Assembly (NCBI GenBank): GCA_028274465.1
Contig: CM051457.1
Location: 30,229,313 to 30,293,312 of the forward strand
From: Plantago ovata
Taxonomy: Eukaryota > Streptophyta > Magnoliopsida > Lamiales > Plantaginaceae
Direction: 5' to 3'
Length of the DNA: 64,000 nt
The stretch's first letter is position 1. Every line of letters begins with the position of its first letter. Positions 46,953 through 57,276 of this stretch are shown here, piece after piece. The notes beneath the pieces were generated by a model. The model saw only the letters and a program-made list of their open reading frames with translations. It had not been told where the DNA came from and ran no database searches. The position numbers and the translations under genes were made by a program.

Positions 46953-48536
46953 ATGATAGCATCAAGAAGTTTAAGGCACCGGGAGACGCAGATTGTCTCC
47001 ACGAGGTTGAGCCGTACAGAGCCAACACTGAGAAACGAAGCTGTACGTGAAGTATATGCTTCACGTTGGGTTGAATATGTGGAGCATAAGATGAAGCAAA
47101 GTGAATTGCTGCGAATCGCCTCAATCCAATCTGCTTTGGTAATATACATTACCTTGGACCTAATTTTGATTATGTTCCATGATATAATGCTAATTCATAG
47201 AGTACAAGTTTGAATGTCTCATTCCTTAATATTGATGTATATACAAACAAGGCAATTTTCTTCAAATGGTTATACTAAGTTCTGTTTTGGAATTTTTGTG
47301 GTTTATATTTTCTGTATCATCTGATCTTGGTCATGTTTTAGTGTGCATTTTAAGAAACCAAAAGGTTAACACTGCATCAAATTATTTGATATGACTATAT
47401 CGTAATCTACTGTGGTCTACTACTTTCACATAACCTGATTTTGATTTATTTGTTTACCCTTGATATTGATAAAGTTCTGATTTTTAACTGCAAACAATTC
47501 AGGTCAAAATCATCAAATGGTTTGACGAGACATGCACCTGAACGTTGTAGTTTCTTATATGTCATTGAATCCTTGACCCAATGGATATGAGTCAGTTTGG
47601 TGTGATATACACATGTTCGTATAAAATGTCAGTCCGTATGGAGTGATGATTTAAGTGATATTCAATTTTGATATTCAATCATTTTGTGTGTATCAGATGA
47701 TGAGATGTAGGATAGGCTTTCCACCACGTACGTAGCTCATGTTTTTGTGACCGAAAAGTATAGATATTTAAAATGGTATCTTGTCCTTCAGATTAACTCC
47801 CTTAAAGAAGAGTTTAATCAGATCATTTTCACCAAATACTAATCTAGGGAATCATTTTCACCTATTATCATGTTTTTATTTAGAATATGCTATTATCTTG
47901 CCCATATAATCGCCATGCTGGTAGCTTTTTTCTTACTCTTTCTGTGCGTGTTTTCTTTTCTGTATTTTGCTCTGGTTTTAGTTTTAGTTCTTCCCTACAA
48001 CAGCTTAGTATATCTGCTTGTTGATTGGGGATGTGGTTCAATTGTTGGATGGAAATATGTAAGACTCCTGTGATGTGAAATATGATGCAACTCTGCATGT
48101 TTGAATTTTAAAATTATTACCCGGACATGATCCACGGACAATGTTATGTTATAGCTTATAAACCTTGCGGCTTAAATGCATTCTCTTGCACAAAGAAGTA
48201 AAGAACACGCATGAGAATCCCTTTTCTGCACTGTTACAGCAAAAGTCTGATAGGTTTGGTGTAGATAAATCTGCTATTTACTGTTAATGTCTTCAGGAAA
48301 CTGCCCATGAGAAGAGTCAAAAGTACAAAGAAAGCAAATCAGTTCTTGAGCGGTCAGTTAGTGTTTAGTTTAACGAATTGTGGAGAAACAGAGAAGGCAT
48401 GCACATTGTGAATGTGAAATGACTTTGACTCGTTATTTCTGTTTCGAACAGGTTCAAGATTTGTGGGCCAGATGGAAGCACTTATCGGGTTGGGCATGCC
48501 TATGAAGCCCATGCAAGTGACGTTGAGGAAGTTTAG
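46953..48536 (+). CDS. Small three-exon gene of unknown function (108 aa)
   Basis: Exons 46953-47138, 48297-48352 and 48452-48536 join in frame with GT-AG sites to 108 residues. The N-terminus is rich in Arg/Ser with no early acidic residues (MIASRSLRHRETQIVSTRLS), which could be an organelle-targeting peptide. The middle is helical and charged (EAVREVYASRWVEYVEHKMK, ETAHEKSQKYKESKSVLER) and the end is FKICGPDGSTYRVGHAYEAH. I do not recognise the family. In-frame splicing across two introns argues for a real gene. An overlapping upstream ATG at 46904 could reduce translation, or the true start may lie in an unseen upstream exon. A LINE sits about 225 bp downstream of the stop. Confidence 0.6.
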
Positions 48537-48760
48537 ATTTATATATCAACAACTATAAGTCTGCAACAACATGTTCATTGATCTGTAATCTCCAATTGTA
48601 CATTCCTCAACCTCTCCTTTGTGTTGTCAAACTGCCTGCCCGTGTATACTCTTTCGGGAGCGTTTAGTCATGTGACTATATCATTGTTGTACATACTGTG
48701 TAATGGCTAACTGGTACTAAATGTTATATAGAATGTGATTTCAACTTTCAAGAGTTCCTT

Positions 48761-50055
48761 TAGAAAAAGTTAGTGATTTTGTTTGTAGTGGTAACTGGGA
48801 CCTAAATAAATTGATAAGAGTACTTCCATTAGAAATTATTGAATAAATTTTTGCTTGGCATCCACCTACTCCTAATAAGAAAGATAAACCGGTTTGGAAC
48901 AGAACCAACTCTCGATTGTTCTCTGTTAAAAGTGCATACAAAATGCTTATGAAACCAGTCTTGCCAGCTTTACCTTGGATAAAGCTTTGGAATCTTAACA
49001 TCTTTCCAAGAATTAAATTTTTTCTATGGACTACCCTGCATAATAGATTACCAACAGCTGATAGATTATACAAGCAGCATATAATTGATAATCCTATTTG
49101 TGGACTTTGCAGAAAAGAAGAGGAAAACTTGACTCATATTTTCTTCTTCTGTCCATGCTTCGATGATTTGAGAAAAGAAATAATACCTGCTCATTTAAAT
49201 CCTTCTTTATACTCCTTAGTGTTTCATGAGAATACTAATCATACATCTCAAATTATTATTTTAAATTTCATGTGGATAATTTGGAATGCGAGGAATAGTT
49301 TTATTTTTGCTAATAAAACAATCTCTTGCTTCTATCTAAGAAAAGAGTTGCAGAACTTAACTAGGGATACAGTGATGGGAAAAATGACAACACCCTTACC
49401 AAAGGTAAGTATAAAGGTACCATGTAAATGGATGAAACCACCCCCAGGTAAAGTATGTTTAAATACAGATGGTTCCTTTCTTTCTGAGTATGAAGGAGCA
49501 GGTATTGGGTGTATCATAAGAGATGACAAGGGTGAACTTGTGGCGGCTTTACATGCCTTTGTGGGAAGAACTTCGAATAACACAGCGGAACTACTAGCAA
49601 TTAAAACAGGATTACTGTTATGTCAAAATCTTAATCTCCAAGATATAATCATCCAAACTGACTCCACTTATGCTTATAACAGGGTAAATCAAGTAGCATG
49701 GCAGCACAAAGGATTAGTCCGAGACATTGAGGAAGCCAAGAGAAACAAGAATGTGGTCATCAGTTTTGTCTACCGGGAAGGAAATGGTGTAGCTGATCAT
49801 CTAGCAAAAAAAGGAAGTGAACTAGGAAAGCTCCGACGGGCTAATTTTCAAGACACACCAGCCAGTTGTCTTAACTTCACATCAGATTTCATAAGCTCCT
49901 TAGAACCTTCTATTTATTTTAAGAACAATTGCCCTACGTGGCTTTCGAAGCTTTTATTTTCAGATTTGAACAATGTGGTGTACCGATCTGTTTCTCAAAA
50001 CAGATCTAACTTGATTACTGCGTAGTTAATAAATGACCATTTCCTTCAAAAAAAA
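48761..50055 (+). mobile_element. 5'-truncated L1-type LINE with nearly intact RNase H ORF
   Basis: A 369-codon frame (48916-50025) includes the zf-RVT zinc-finger region (FFLWTTLHNRLPTADRL, CGLCRKEEENLTHIFFFCP) and a complete-looking RNase H domain (CLNTDGSFLSEYEGAGIGCI, NNTAELLAIKTGLL, IIQTDSTYAY, FVYREGNGVADHLAKKGSE). Upstream residues belong to the end of the reverse transcriptase region. It ends in an A-run and is flanked by AACTTTCAAGAGTTCCTT at 48743-48760 and 50056-50073, a perfect 18-bp target duplication. An open frame and perfect duplication suggest a fairly young insertion; it is dead because the RT core is missing. Confidence 0.95.
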
Positions 50056-50073
50056 AACTTTCAAGAGTTCCTT

Positions 50074-50840
50074 GGTGGATTTCCTGTGAGTAGGTTTTAG
50101 TACTGGCTGATTTTTTCTCAAGAGTACTCCGCATATCGTATTCCCTCCAATGTTTCATACATTTTATTTCGGAGCTTCATTAAGAGGTTTTCATTCAAAA
50201 AATTGAAAATATTTGATAAAATCGTAATTAATAAATAGTTTATCCATTATTATAGGAAGAAAAATGCAGAAAAAATCAACTGTCTCACTAAAGCATTTTG
50301 AACAGTCCAGGAACCATCAATTAATAAATATATTTCCAGATTACCGGTCTAAAATTGCACAATATATGAACAGTGTGCTTAAGAGCTAAATGTAGAACAG
50401 ATGCAAATCTATCTTGTCACTAAAATGCTTGTGAAGTTTTCAAGTGTTTATACACAGAAAAAACATCATAGATAGATACCTTTGAGAGAAAAAGGAAACA
50501 AGGTGTTACCTTTGAGCTTAAAGACAGGGGTTTCTTGAGCTTGGAAGAACATCCTTCATAGTCCAAATTTGGAACTCTCACTTCAAACATCTTTAAAAAA
50601 CTTCAAACACAATTTTAGGTACATGCATGGTGTACCTTTTAAACATGTCCAAGAAACAAAGGTACATGCATGGTGTTGGTTCAAGCAAATGCAGGGGAAT
50701 TTCAGACACATAATTGAAAAGTGAATGAAGGATATGAAGAGTCCCTTTTTAATGAATAATGACAGAAAAAGAAGTATATTATAAAAGAAGAATAATGTAG
50801 AGAATATTATAGAATTCTAGCGGTAGGTGAGGATCCAACT
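50074..50840. other. Spacer, no gene seen
   Basis: AT-rich. GGTACATGCATGGTGT occurs twice (about 50617 and 50660), a short local duplication. Confidence 0.4.
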
Positions 50841-50848
50841 CCCACCAG

Positions 50849-51141
50849 CAGGGGCGGAGTCAGGAAATAACGTCGTCTAGTGCGCATATACGAAAATATT
50901 TATTTATTTATTTATGGTAGGATAATTTTTTATATCATAATTAAAAATATTTGAAATATCAAAATTATACAACATTGATTTTTACTAATAATCTATGATT
51001 TATGTGCATTATTAGGAAGGGAAACAACAAAAATTGTCAAAATGGGTGGTGCAATGTGCAAGAAATCATAAAAGTTGCACTAATATATAATTAAAAAAAT
51101 ATTATGGGTAGTGCTCCTGCCCCAATGTACCTCCGCCCCTG
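50849..51141. mobile_element. hAT-type MITE with perfect 8-bp TSD
   Basis: The 293-bp element starts CAGGGGCGGAG and ends CTCCGCCCCTG, flanked by CCCACCAG at 50841-50848 and 51142-51149. This is the same terminal family as the elements at 41075 and 41228. No coding capacity. Confidence 0.93.
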
Positions 51142-51149
51142 CCCACCAG

Positions 51150-51375
51150 CAATATGACATACTGTATCACAGCTACCATAACACATACTACTGTATCGCA
51201 ACTTAGCGCATGTAAAATGTTACCATGCATTAATTGCATGCGCAATCAAGCAACGACCATATATGGCATACTTTATCGCAAATTAATTAGCCATGAAAAT
51301 ATACTATATAGGAGTATATCGCAACGACCATATGACATATACTGCAGTATCGCAACTTAGCGCATGAAAATTGTC
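51150..51375. repeat. Degenerate repeats of a 'GACATACTGTATCGCAACTTAG' phrase
   Basis: CATACTGTATCACAGCTACC, ACTGTATCGCAACTTAGCGC, CATACTTTATCGCAAATTA and GCAGTATCGCAACTTAGCGC follow each other with ATGAAAA spacers, suggesting about four to five decayed units. Confidence 0.65.
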
Positions 51376-51605
51376 AACAACACCACATCAAGAAGCGCCT
51401 ACAATGTGTGAATGTGGGTACAGGTTTAAATAATCTCACCACGTGCTACAAGATCTCAGGTGTCACAACAGAGCCATTGCAGGAGTTGATGTATAATATA
51501 TATGTTCTGTTGATCCTTTACACCCCAACCCCTCCACCATATATAATTAATTTCTTCATGTGTAGCTAGCCTTTATGTTTCTTTAACATTTCCTCTTTTA
51601 CTGAC

Positions 51606-52304
51606 TTGGTATTAGAGGAGGAGAAAATTGACGTATCATCTCCTGTGAATTGGAACAAGCTGAAGAGGCTGACTCTGAGGAACATGACTATAGATGATGA
51701 TGGGCACATTGGTTATAAGATATTGGAGGGTTCTCCCCTGTTAGAGACAATATCTCTCTATTCTGTTTGTGGTATACAAAACATGAATATTATGTCTACT
51801 AGTGTGGAAAAGTTGGTGCTACTCAATTTTGAGGCCGATGCTGACAATATCATGACAATCATAGCTCCATGGATCAGTGAGTTAGAGATCAATGGAACAT
51901 TTCTAATGACAAAATGCCAGTTGTTGAATGTATCCTCATTAGTGAAAGCTACACTCGATCTCTCTAGCCTTTACAACGCTGAACTAGATCCAGGCGAAAC
52001 TGAAGGCTTAGACAGTGATGAAGAAGAGGTGTATGAGTTTAATATGAAATGGACTCCCATGGTGGCTAAACTGCTAGATTCGGTGTCTCGTCTTCAAGAA
52101 CTTATAATTGGACCTGATCTCATCATTCAGGTAAGGTTTTACTTAAACATTGAAATGTATAATCATCTAATGTTTGGTGGTGTACTTAATTGGCTAAGCT
52201 GTTGTTGTTTTTGTCTATAACTATAACAGGTCTTATCATTCTTGAAACTGTCGGGCCAGAAGTCGATCTCCAATATTCCAGGAGTGCAAACTGAGGACGT
52301 TTGA
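51606..52304 (+). pseudogene. F-box/LRR protein fragment
   Basis: Two exon-like pieces, about 51606-52130 and 52230-52304, join at GT-AG sites. They encode leucine-rich repeats of the F-box/RNI-like family (WNKLKRLTLRNMTIDDDG, ILEGSPLLETISLYSVCG, TSVEKLVLLNF, RLQELIIGPDLIIQ, then VLSFLKLSG). The full family has an F-box of about 45 residues at the N-terminus that docks onto SKP1 in SCF ubiquitin ligases. Here no F-box and no ATG precede the LRR part, and the reading stops soon after the last junction. It is most likely a 5'-truncated pseudogene. An unseen first exon elsewhere is unlikely given the repeats immediately upstream. Confidence 0.7.
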
Positions 52305-52584
52305 TTTTCCTGGAATTTTATGTTTATTGGAAAATGAGAGAGAGTCTCTGTGTGTATATATAGCAGGATTAATGAGACACCATGCGATTTTGTTTGCGCA
52401 CAATGCCATTTTCTTTGCGCAATGGTTTCAATTTTACTTCACAGACAATGATTTGCGATTTATTTGCGCAATGGGTTGGTGGACCATTTCGTTAGTTACA
52501 ATTGCGCAAGACTTGGTGGACCATTTGGTAAATTACATTGACTTGGTGGACCATGTGGGTATTAGTCTCAAAAACCAAAATAAG

Positions 52585-52621
52585 TAATAATAATAACAAT
52601 AATAATAATAATAATAATAAT
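52585..52621. repeat. (AAT)n microsatellite
   Basis: About 12 AAT units with one AAC interruption. Confidence 0.95.
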
Positions 52622-53236
52622 GAGGAAAAAAAGTTATTTGCAATATTTTTACAATGTATCAGGACATTGAATGCTCTTTTCGATAATAATCATCCCGATA
52701 TTGAAAAGGTCCAATTTAATTAGTATTGTTTTTTGTGTTACTATAATTATATGTATATTGTTCAGTTGGAATTATCTTAAAATGGCATCATTACGTGTAC
52801 GATACGACACCGCGTCAGCGTAATAAAGTAACTATGAATAGCTATGGTTAGTAAAAGATCAGGTTGGATGATTTTATTAGCAATATGTGCTATAACTTTT
52901 ACATGGTCCGATCTTTTGCATTGGGTCGGGTCGCACACAGATTCAGCCTCACACCGCATGAAGTGTTAAATTGATGGTTTCTTAGATGTTCAGGACGTAC
53001 ATATTGCAACAACGTCATGCACATTCACATAGAATAAAAGTAAATTCTATACACCTGACGTACATGTTATATATATATATAAGAGGGTATCATATCGTAG
53101 ATATTTATAGAATAAAAGGTATGTTGCATGATGCAATTGGACACACAAGTAAGTATATATAGGATAACTAACCAAATGGTCCACCCTACAGAATGTAATA
53201 TTGATTTGATGCTAATACATCCAAGTATAACTGATC

Positions 53237-53278
53237 AGTCTATCTCTCTCTCTCACACACACACACACACATATATAT
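53237..53278. repeat. Compound (TC)n(AC)n(AT)n microsatellite
   Basis: TCTCTCTCTC, then CACACACACACA, then ATATATATG without breaks. Confidence 0.95.
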
Positions 53279-53299
53279 GTCATTTTTTGACTTTCTTTT

Positions 53300-54470
53300 T
53301 AATTGGGTCTATTACCGTCCGTAAGAATATAATATGGAGCCCATTAGATTAGTAATAATATATTAGGTCACGGATTTGACTTTATATTAAATATTGACAA
53401 CGGTATAGATTATCGAAAGCACACACTGCCTTATCATTCGTGCCAAATGCCACGTAAGTAGAACCCGGTGTCTTTCCACACCCATATCGGTGACCATTCT
53501 CGATAAAGCTCACCGAATAACATTTGGTCGAGTGATTCAACATTAGCGCCTCTTTCATGTAGGCCGTTATCGATGACCCGTAATCATGTTGCAGTTTTTC
53601 AGGTATAATTCAACTATTGTTTTTTAAAATCTATTATTATTTTTGTAAAAACTTATACTAATATCTAGACTAATTAAAGAAAATATCATATACCATATAC
53701 GAAATTAAAATTAAACTAAATTATGTAAAATAAAAGTGAGTTGAGTGTTTATACCTGATAGCATTCCTTTTGAAGAAGACTCCGGATTGTATATATGGCA
53801 CTGATGAATTGCCTATTTATTTATACAAACCTATAAATTTAAAATCAAGTACATTTATTTTCTTCTTAAAATACATAAACTTATCTATTAATAATAGAGC
53901 CATATATACATTCCCCGATCAACAGAGCAATGCGCGGGCCTTCAAATATCTTCAGTTTTACAACACTAATCTTATGTCTAGTAGTTGTATGAATCCATAG
54001 TTTGCCCTTCTATATAGATCCATATCAATTACCTTGCATTCATTTAAAAATATTATTATTAGATATGATATAGATGAATTTATCAATCAATATATTAAAT
54101 TTAAAATATATTATTGAATCTTTGACTTACACAAATCTATGTTTCCAGCGAGGAACTAATTGTATCCCATTGCTTCTTTTTCCAGTTTCCACTATTAACA
54201 AAAACGAGAATTAATATAACCAATTCAAAAATCCAATAGCATATGCATCTACTTTAAACATTGAACATGTAACTTACCAATTATAAAAATATTTATGATT
54301 AGACATATATTCATGGCTTTATATTTGATGGGTAGTAATTGTATGGACTCAACCTTCTATTCATCTATCCCTAAAAAAAAAAAAAAAAAACCTTCTATTC
54401 ATCTTATATTTTTCTCGGATTAACACTCATCATAGGCAATGAAGTTGTATACCCTATACAAACAAAATAA
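53300..54470. other. Gene-free AT-rich region
   Basis: No coding signal. GCAATGCGCGGGCCTTCAAAT near 53930 resembles the GC-hairpin word seen near some plant Helitron 3' ends, but it lacks the terminal CTRR. Confidence 0.35.
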
Positions 54471-54479
54471 ATCAATCAT

Positions 54480-55140
54480 TTATGTTCAATAGTTGAACAA
54501 CAAAACTTAAATTTCTCAAGTGCAAAGGCCCAGAGAATGAAACCAACTTTTTTTTGCAAAATAGAAGTACATAGACCAATGAAACCAAACATAGACAGGG
54601 AGAGAGAAACATACCAAAACCAAAAGCATTTACATAGACAGCCACAAAATCTAAAGACATATACAGGGATAGAGACCAAAGTATTAATTAATATTTCAAT
54701 TCCAGGTAACATCATTTGTGCACATCCAGTAATCCACCAAGACCAAAAACCAAAACCATAAACCTAGACACATACATACGAAAACCAAGACCATAGATAG
54801 GGACGAAGACAAAAAATATAGATAAAAACAAAAACTAAAACAAAAAAATCAAACATAGCAGATAGACCGGTATCAAAACCAAAAAGGGAGATAGACCAAA
54901 ACAAAAAATCAAACAGAGACAGTGACCTAGAAAGAGACCAAATCCAAAACCAAACAACAATGACAGGGTCACAAATCATAACCAAGAACCAAGAACCAAG
55001 CAGAGTCATAAAACAAAAGATCAACTCAGACAAATTAAAGACCAAAATAGACCAAAATCATCATATCTTAACTATAGATGACAGAGACCATAATGCTAAA
55101 ATATGTCCCATAAAATCTTCAAACAGACAAAAATCAACAA
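54480..55140. repeat. A/C-rich low-complexity tract
   Basis: Over 600 bp of plus strand are dominated by the words ACCAAAACCAAAA, GACCAAA, AGATAGACC and AACAAAAA, with few T or G. The composition is strongly strand-asymmetric but has no fixed period. Confidence 0.7.
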
Positions 55141-55318
55141 GAAAAAGCAATATAGGCATAAAAAATAAGCTCAGGTTGTAAAAGCCCCAAAATGTGGGGT
55201 AAAACCCTAATTTTTAAAATGTTGTAAAACTAAAAAATTATCGTTCGATTAAGGGATTCCATCAAAGAAAAACAACAACAACAAAAATGTAATTAATCAA
55301 AAGGCCGTAGAAGATTAC

Positions 55319-55980
55319 CTGCATTTCGAGTAAACTGGAAGAGATTCGAACCGTTCATCAATGGATCTTAGCTTTTCCAGCCACACAGTAACAGATCTGC
55401 AACATACATGTCAAAATAATACGAGATTTATGAAAACGAACATAAAATAACAACCTCGTAACAAACAATCGGCTTCAAATTAATCTAAAATCGCAAAACC
55501 TAGCCTCCCGAAATATTAGAACCCTAAATGTTTTTTATGAAGAAGTAAAATTTCAGTCAATTTCATCGTGCGAAAAAAACGAAGATCCGAGAAGATTACC
55601 TTGAATTTGAACGAAACACTATGAATTAATGCTTGCTGAATGGATTTGTTCCATTTCTGGCCAAATACACTTACACCCTTCCGCGTTCTACTCAAATTCA
55701 TGATAGATTCATATCACAGAGTCAAGATTGGTAGCAAAAATCAAATGAAAATTAACCGTTTTAGTTCTTGAAATTTAGAATTTCGACTATCATATGGAGG
55801 AAATGATAACCGATCTTTCCATTTCAAGTGTAAACAAACAATTTCAAATATAATCTGATAGAAAAAACCATTTTCCAGATTTTATACGAAAGAAGAAAGC
55901 TAGTGTAGATAAAGAGAGACAAAAGAGAGGTGAATGTGAAAATGATCCAGAGGGATAAATTTTTGTATTTATACTCAGGG
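55319..55980 (-). other. Small spliced transcription unit of unknown function (minus strand)
   Basis: On the minus strand: GTATAAATAC TATA box (55974-55965), CT-rich leader, ATG at 55701 opening MNLSRTRKGVSVFGQKWNKS, donor AAG/GTAATC at 55600, acceptor TTGCAG before 55396, and a second exon ending CAG/GTAATC at 55319. The spliced frame stops after 46 residues (55358), inside exon 2. The splice signals and promoter are good, but the product is short and unrecognised. It lies just inside a Helitron 3' end, so a captured gene 5' end is the likely explanation. Confidence 0.4.
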
Positions 55981-56064
55981 TTAGGGTTTGGAGCGATTTT
56001 TAATTCGCCTAATAGTCTTAGTTAGTGAATTTGTGCTAGAATTTCAAATAAAAATTAAAAAAAC

Positions 56065-56145
56065 AGGGCAAGTCAGGTATCGAACCTGTGCCTCCCTGTC
56101 CACAGCGTGAATGCACTGCCAGATGAGCTGCAGTACACTTTTTGT
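56065..56145 (-). other. tRNA-like sequence, not a functional tRNA
   Basis: On the minus strand AGCTCATCTGGCAGTGCA resembles an A-box/D-arm and CAGGTTCGATACCTG a B-box/T-arm, at a tRNA-like spacing. The acceptor stem does not pair and no sound anticodon arm is formed. Probably a tRNA relic or SINE head. Confidence 0.45.
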
Positions 56146-56572
56146 CTGTATTGCACCATTTCTTTTAAACCATATGTTGATTTCGTGAGCTTTTAATAAA
56201 CGAAAATTAAAATAGGTATATCTGCCAGCTCCAGTGTTCTCGCATGGACAAATTGTATGTTGCACTGTCGAAGGCCCACACATCAGATTCCATAAGACTT
56301 CTAATAAATACACCAAGACAAAGAGTAGTATACGAAGAGATTGTAGAACAGCATGAGTGACAACAAGATAGCTTGCCATTTATTTTTATTTGTATATATA
56401 ATTAAACATTCATAAAACTTATTCAACCTTATAATAGCTCTTATCAGTTTTACACTTTTACTTCCCCAAATTGCAATACTAGAAATATTACCAAAAAAAA
56501 AAAAAAAAAAAAAAAATCAAACCAAGATTAAAAAACAAATTGTAAACAATAAACCGCTATGAAAAATTGTTC

Positions 56573-56601
56573 GTCACGCGTAGCGTGACACGCTTTTCTA
56601 G
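56573..56601 (+). mobile_element. Helitron 3' terminus
   Basis: A perfect 7-bp hairpin GTCACGC-GTA-GCGTGAC is followed after 8 nt by CTAG and a host T. This is the diagnostic Helitron end (hairpin, then CTRR-3', insertion before T). The element would extend leftward from 56601 and include the spliced unit at 55.3-56.0 kb. I could not fix its 5' TC end. Confidence 0.65.
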
Positions 56602-57276
56602 TAGAATTATAAATATACATGCAGTTGATTAGCATATGAGCTGTCGAACATATAGAGTTTCATTGATGGATTCAAGTTCAAAATTGATTCGAGCTTTCTC
56701 GCGAATCATGCTTAAGTTAACCGATTTCATACTCAATTTGATGTTTAACCGACCTTTTTTGCGAACGGATTAATACCCTGATACACCTACCCCGATCCCC
56801 AATTCCATTACCAACAACCCTATATTTTCTTTTCTGTAGTGATGTCTAATACTGTTGAATCTGAATAGTGAATAGCAAACCTGATCTGACACTTGATTCT
56901 TCTACTAGTCACTCACTAGTGTTATGAATATTATGATTGAAATCCAAATGATATTATGGCCCTACTTTAACAGGCCTGGCCAGCACCATAATATTGAAAC
57001 TGCACACCCGTTTAGATTTCAAACACACCCACAGGACATAATAGGCCCCTCCACATTCCAAATCAAATCATTTCACTCATTTACAAACCACCTTTTTCCC
57101 CTGTATTGTGTACAGCAAGATCGATCCTTGAAAATACCACACCATCGTACATCAGTCAGAAACCTGAAACCCCAGTACCCACTACTACTCACTCCAAGGT
57201 AAACACAGGTTAAAAAGCAAGAAATAGAAGAATAGAGAAAGAAAAAGAAAGAAAGAATTTTGTACTAGTGTAAAGC

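Noticed and set aside
46739..47149. 136-codon minus-strand frame
   Set aside because: Antisense to exon 1 of the plus-strand three-exon gene; no homology, and it does not use splice sites.
54472..55045. Hydrophobic minus-strand frames (62-93 codons) suggesting membrane proteins
   Set aside because: They result from translating the complement of the A/C-rich tract, which gives Phe, Leu, Val and Trp codons by composition alone.
56065..56145. Functional tRNA gene on the minus strand
   Set aside because: A- and B-box-like words are present, but the acceptor and anticodon stems do not pair.
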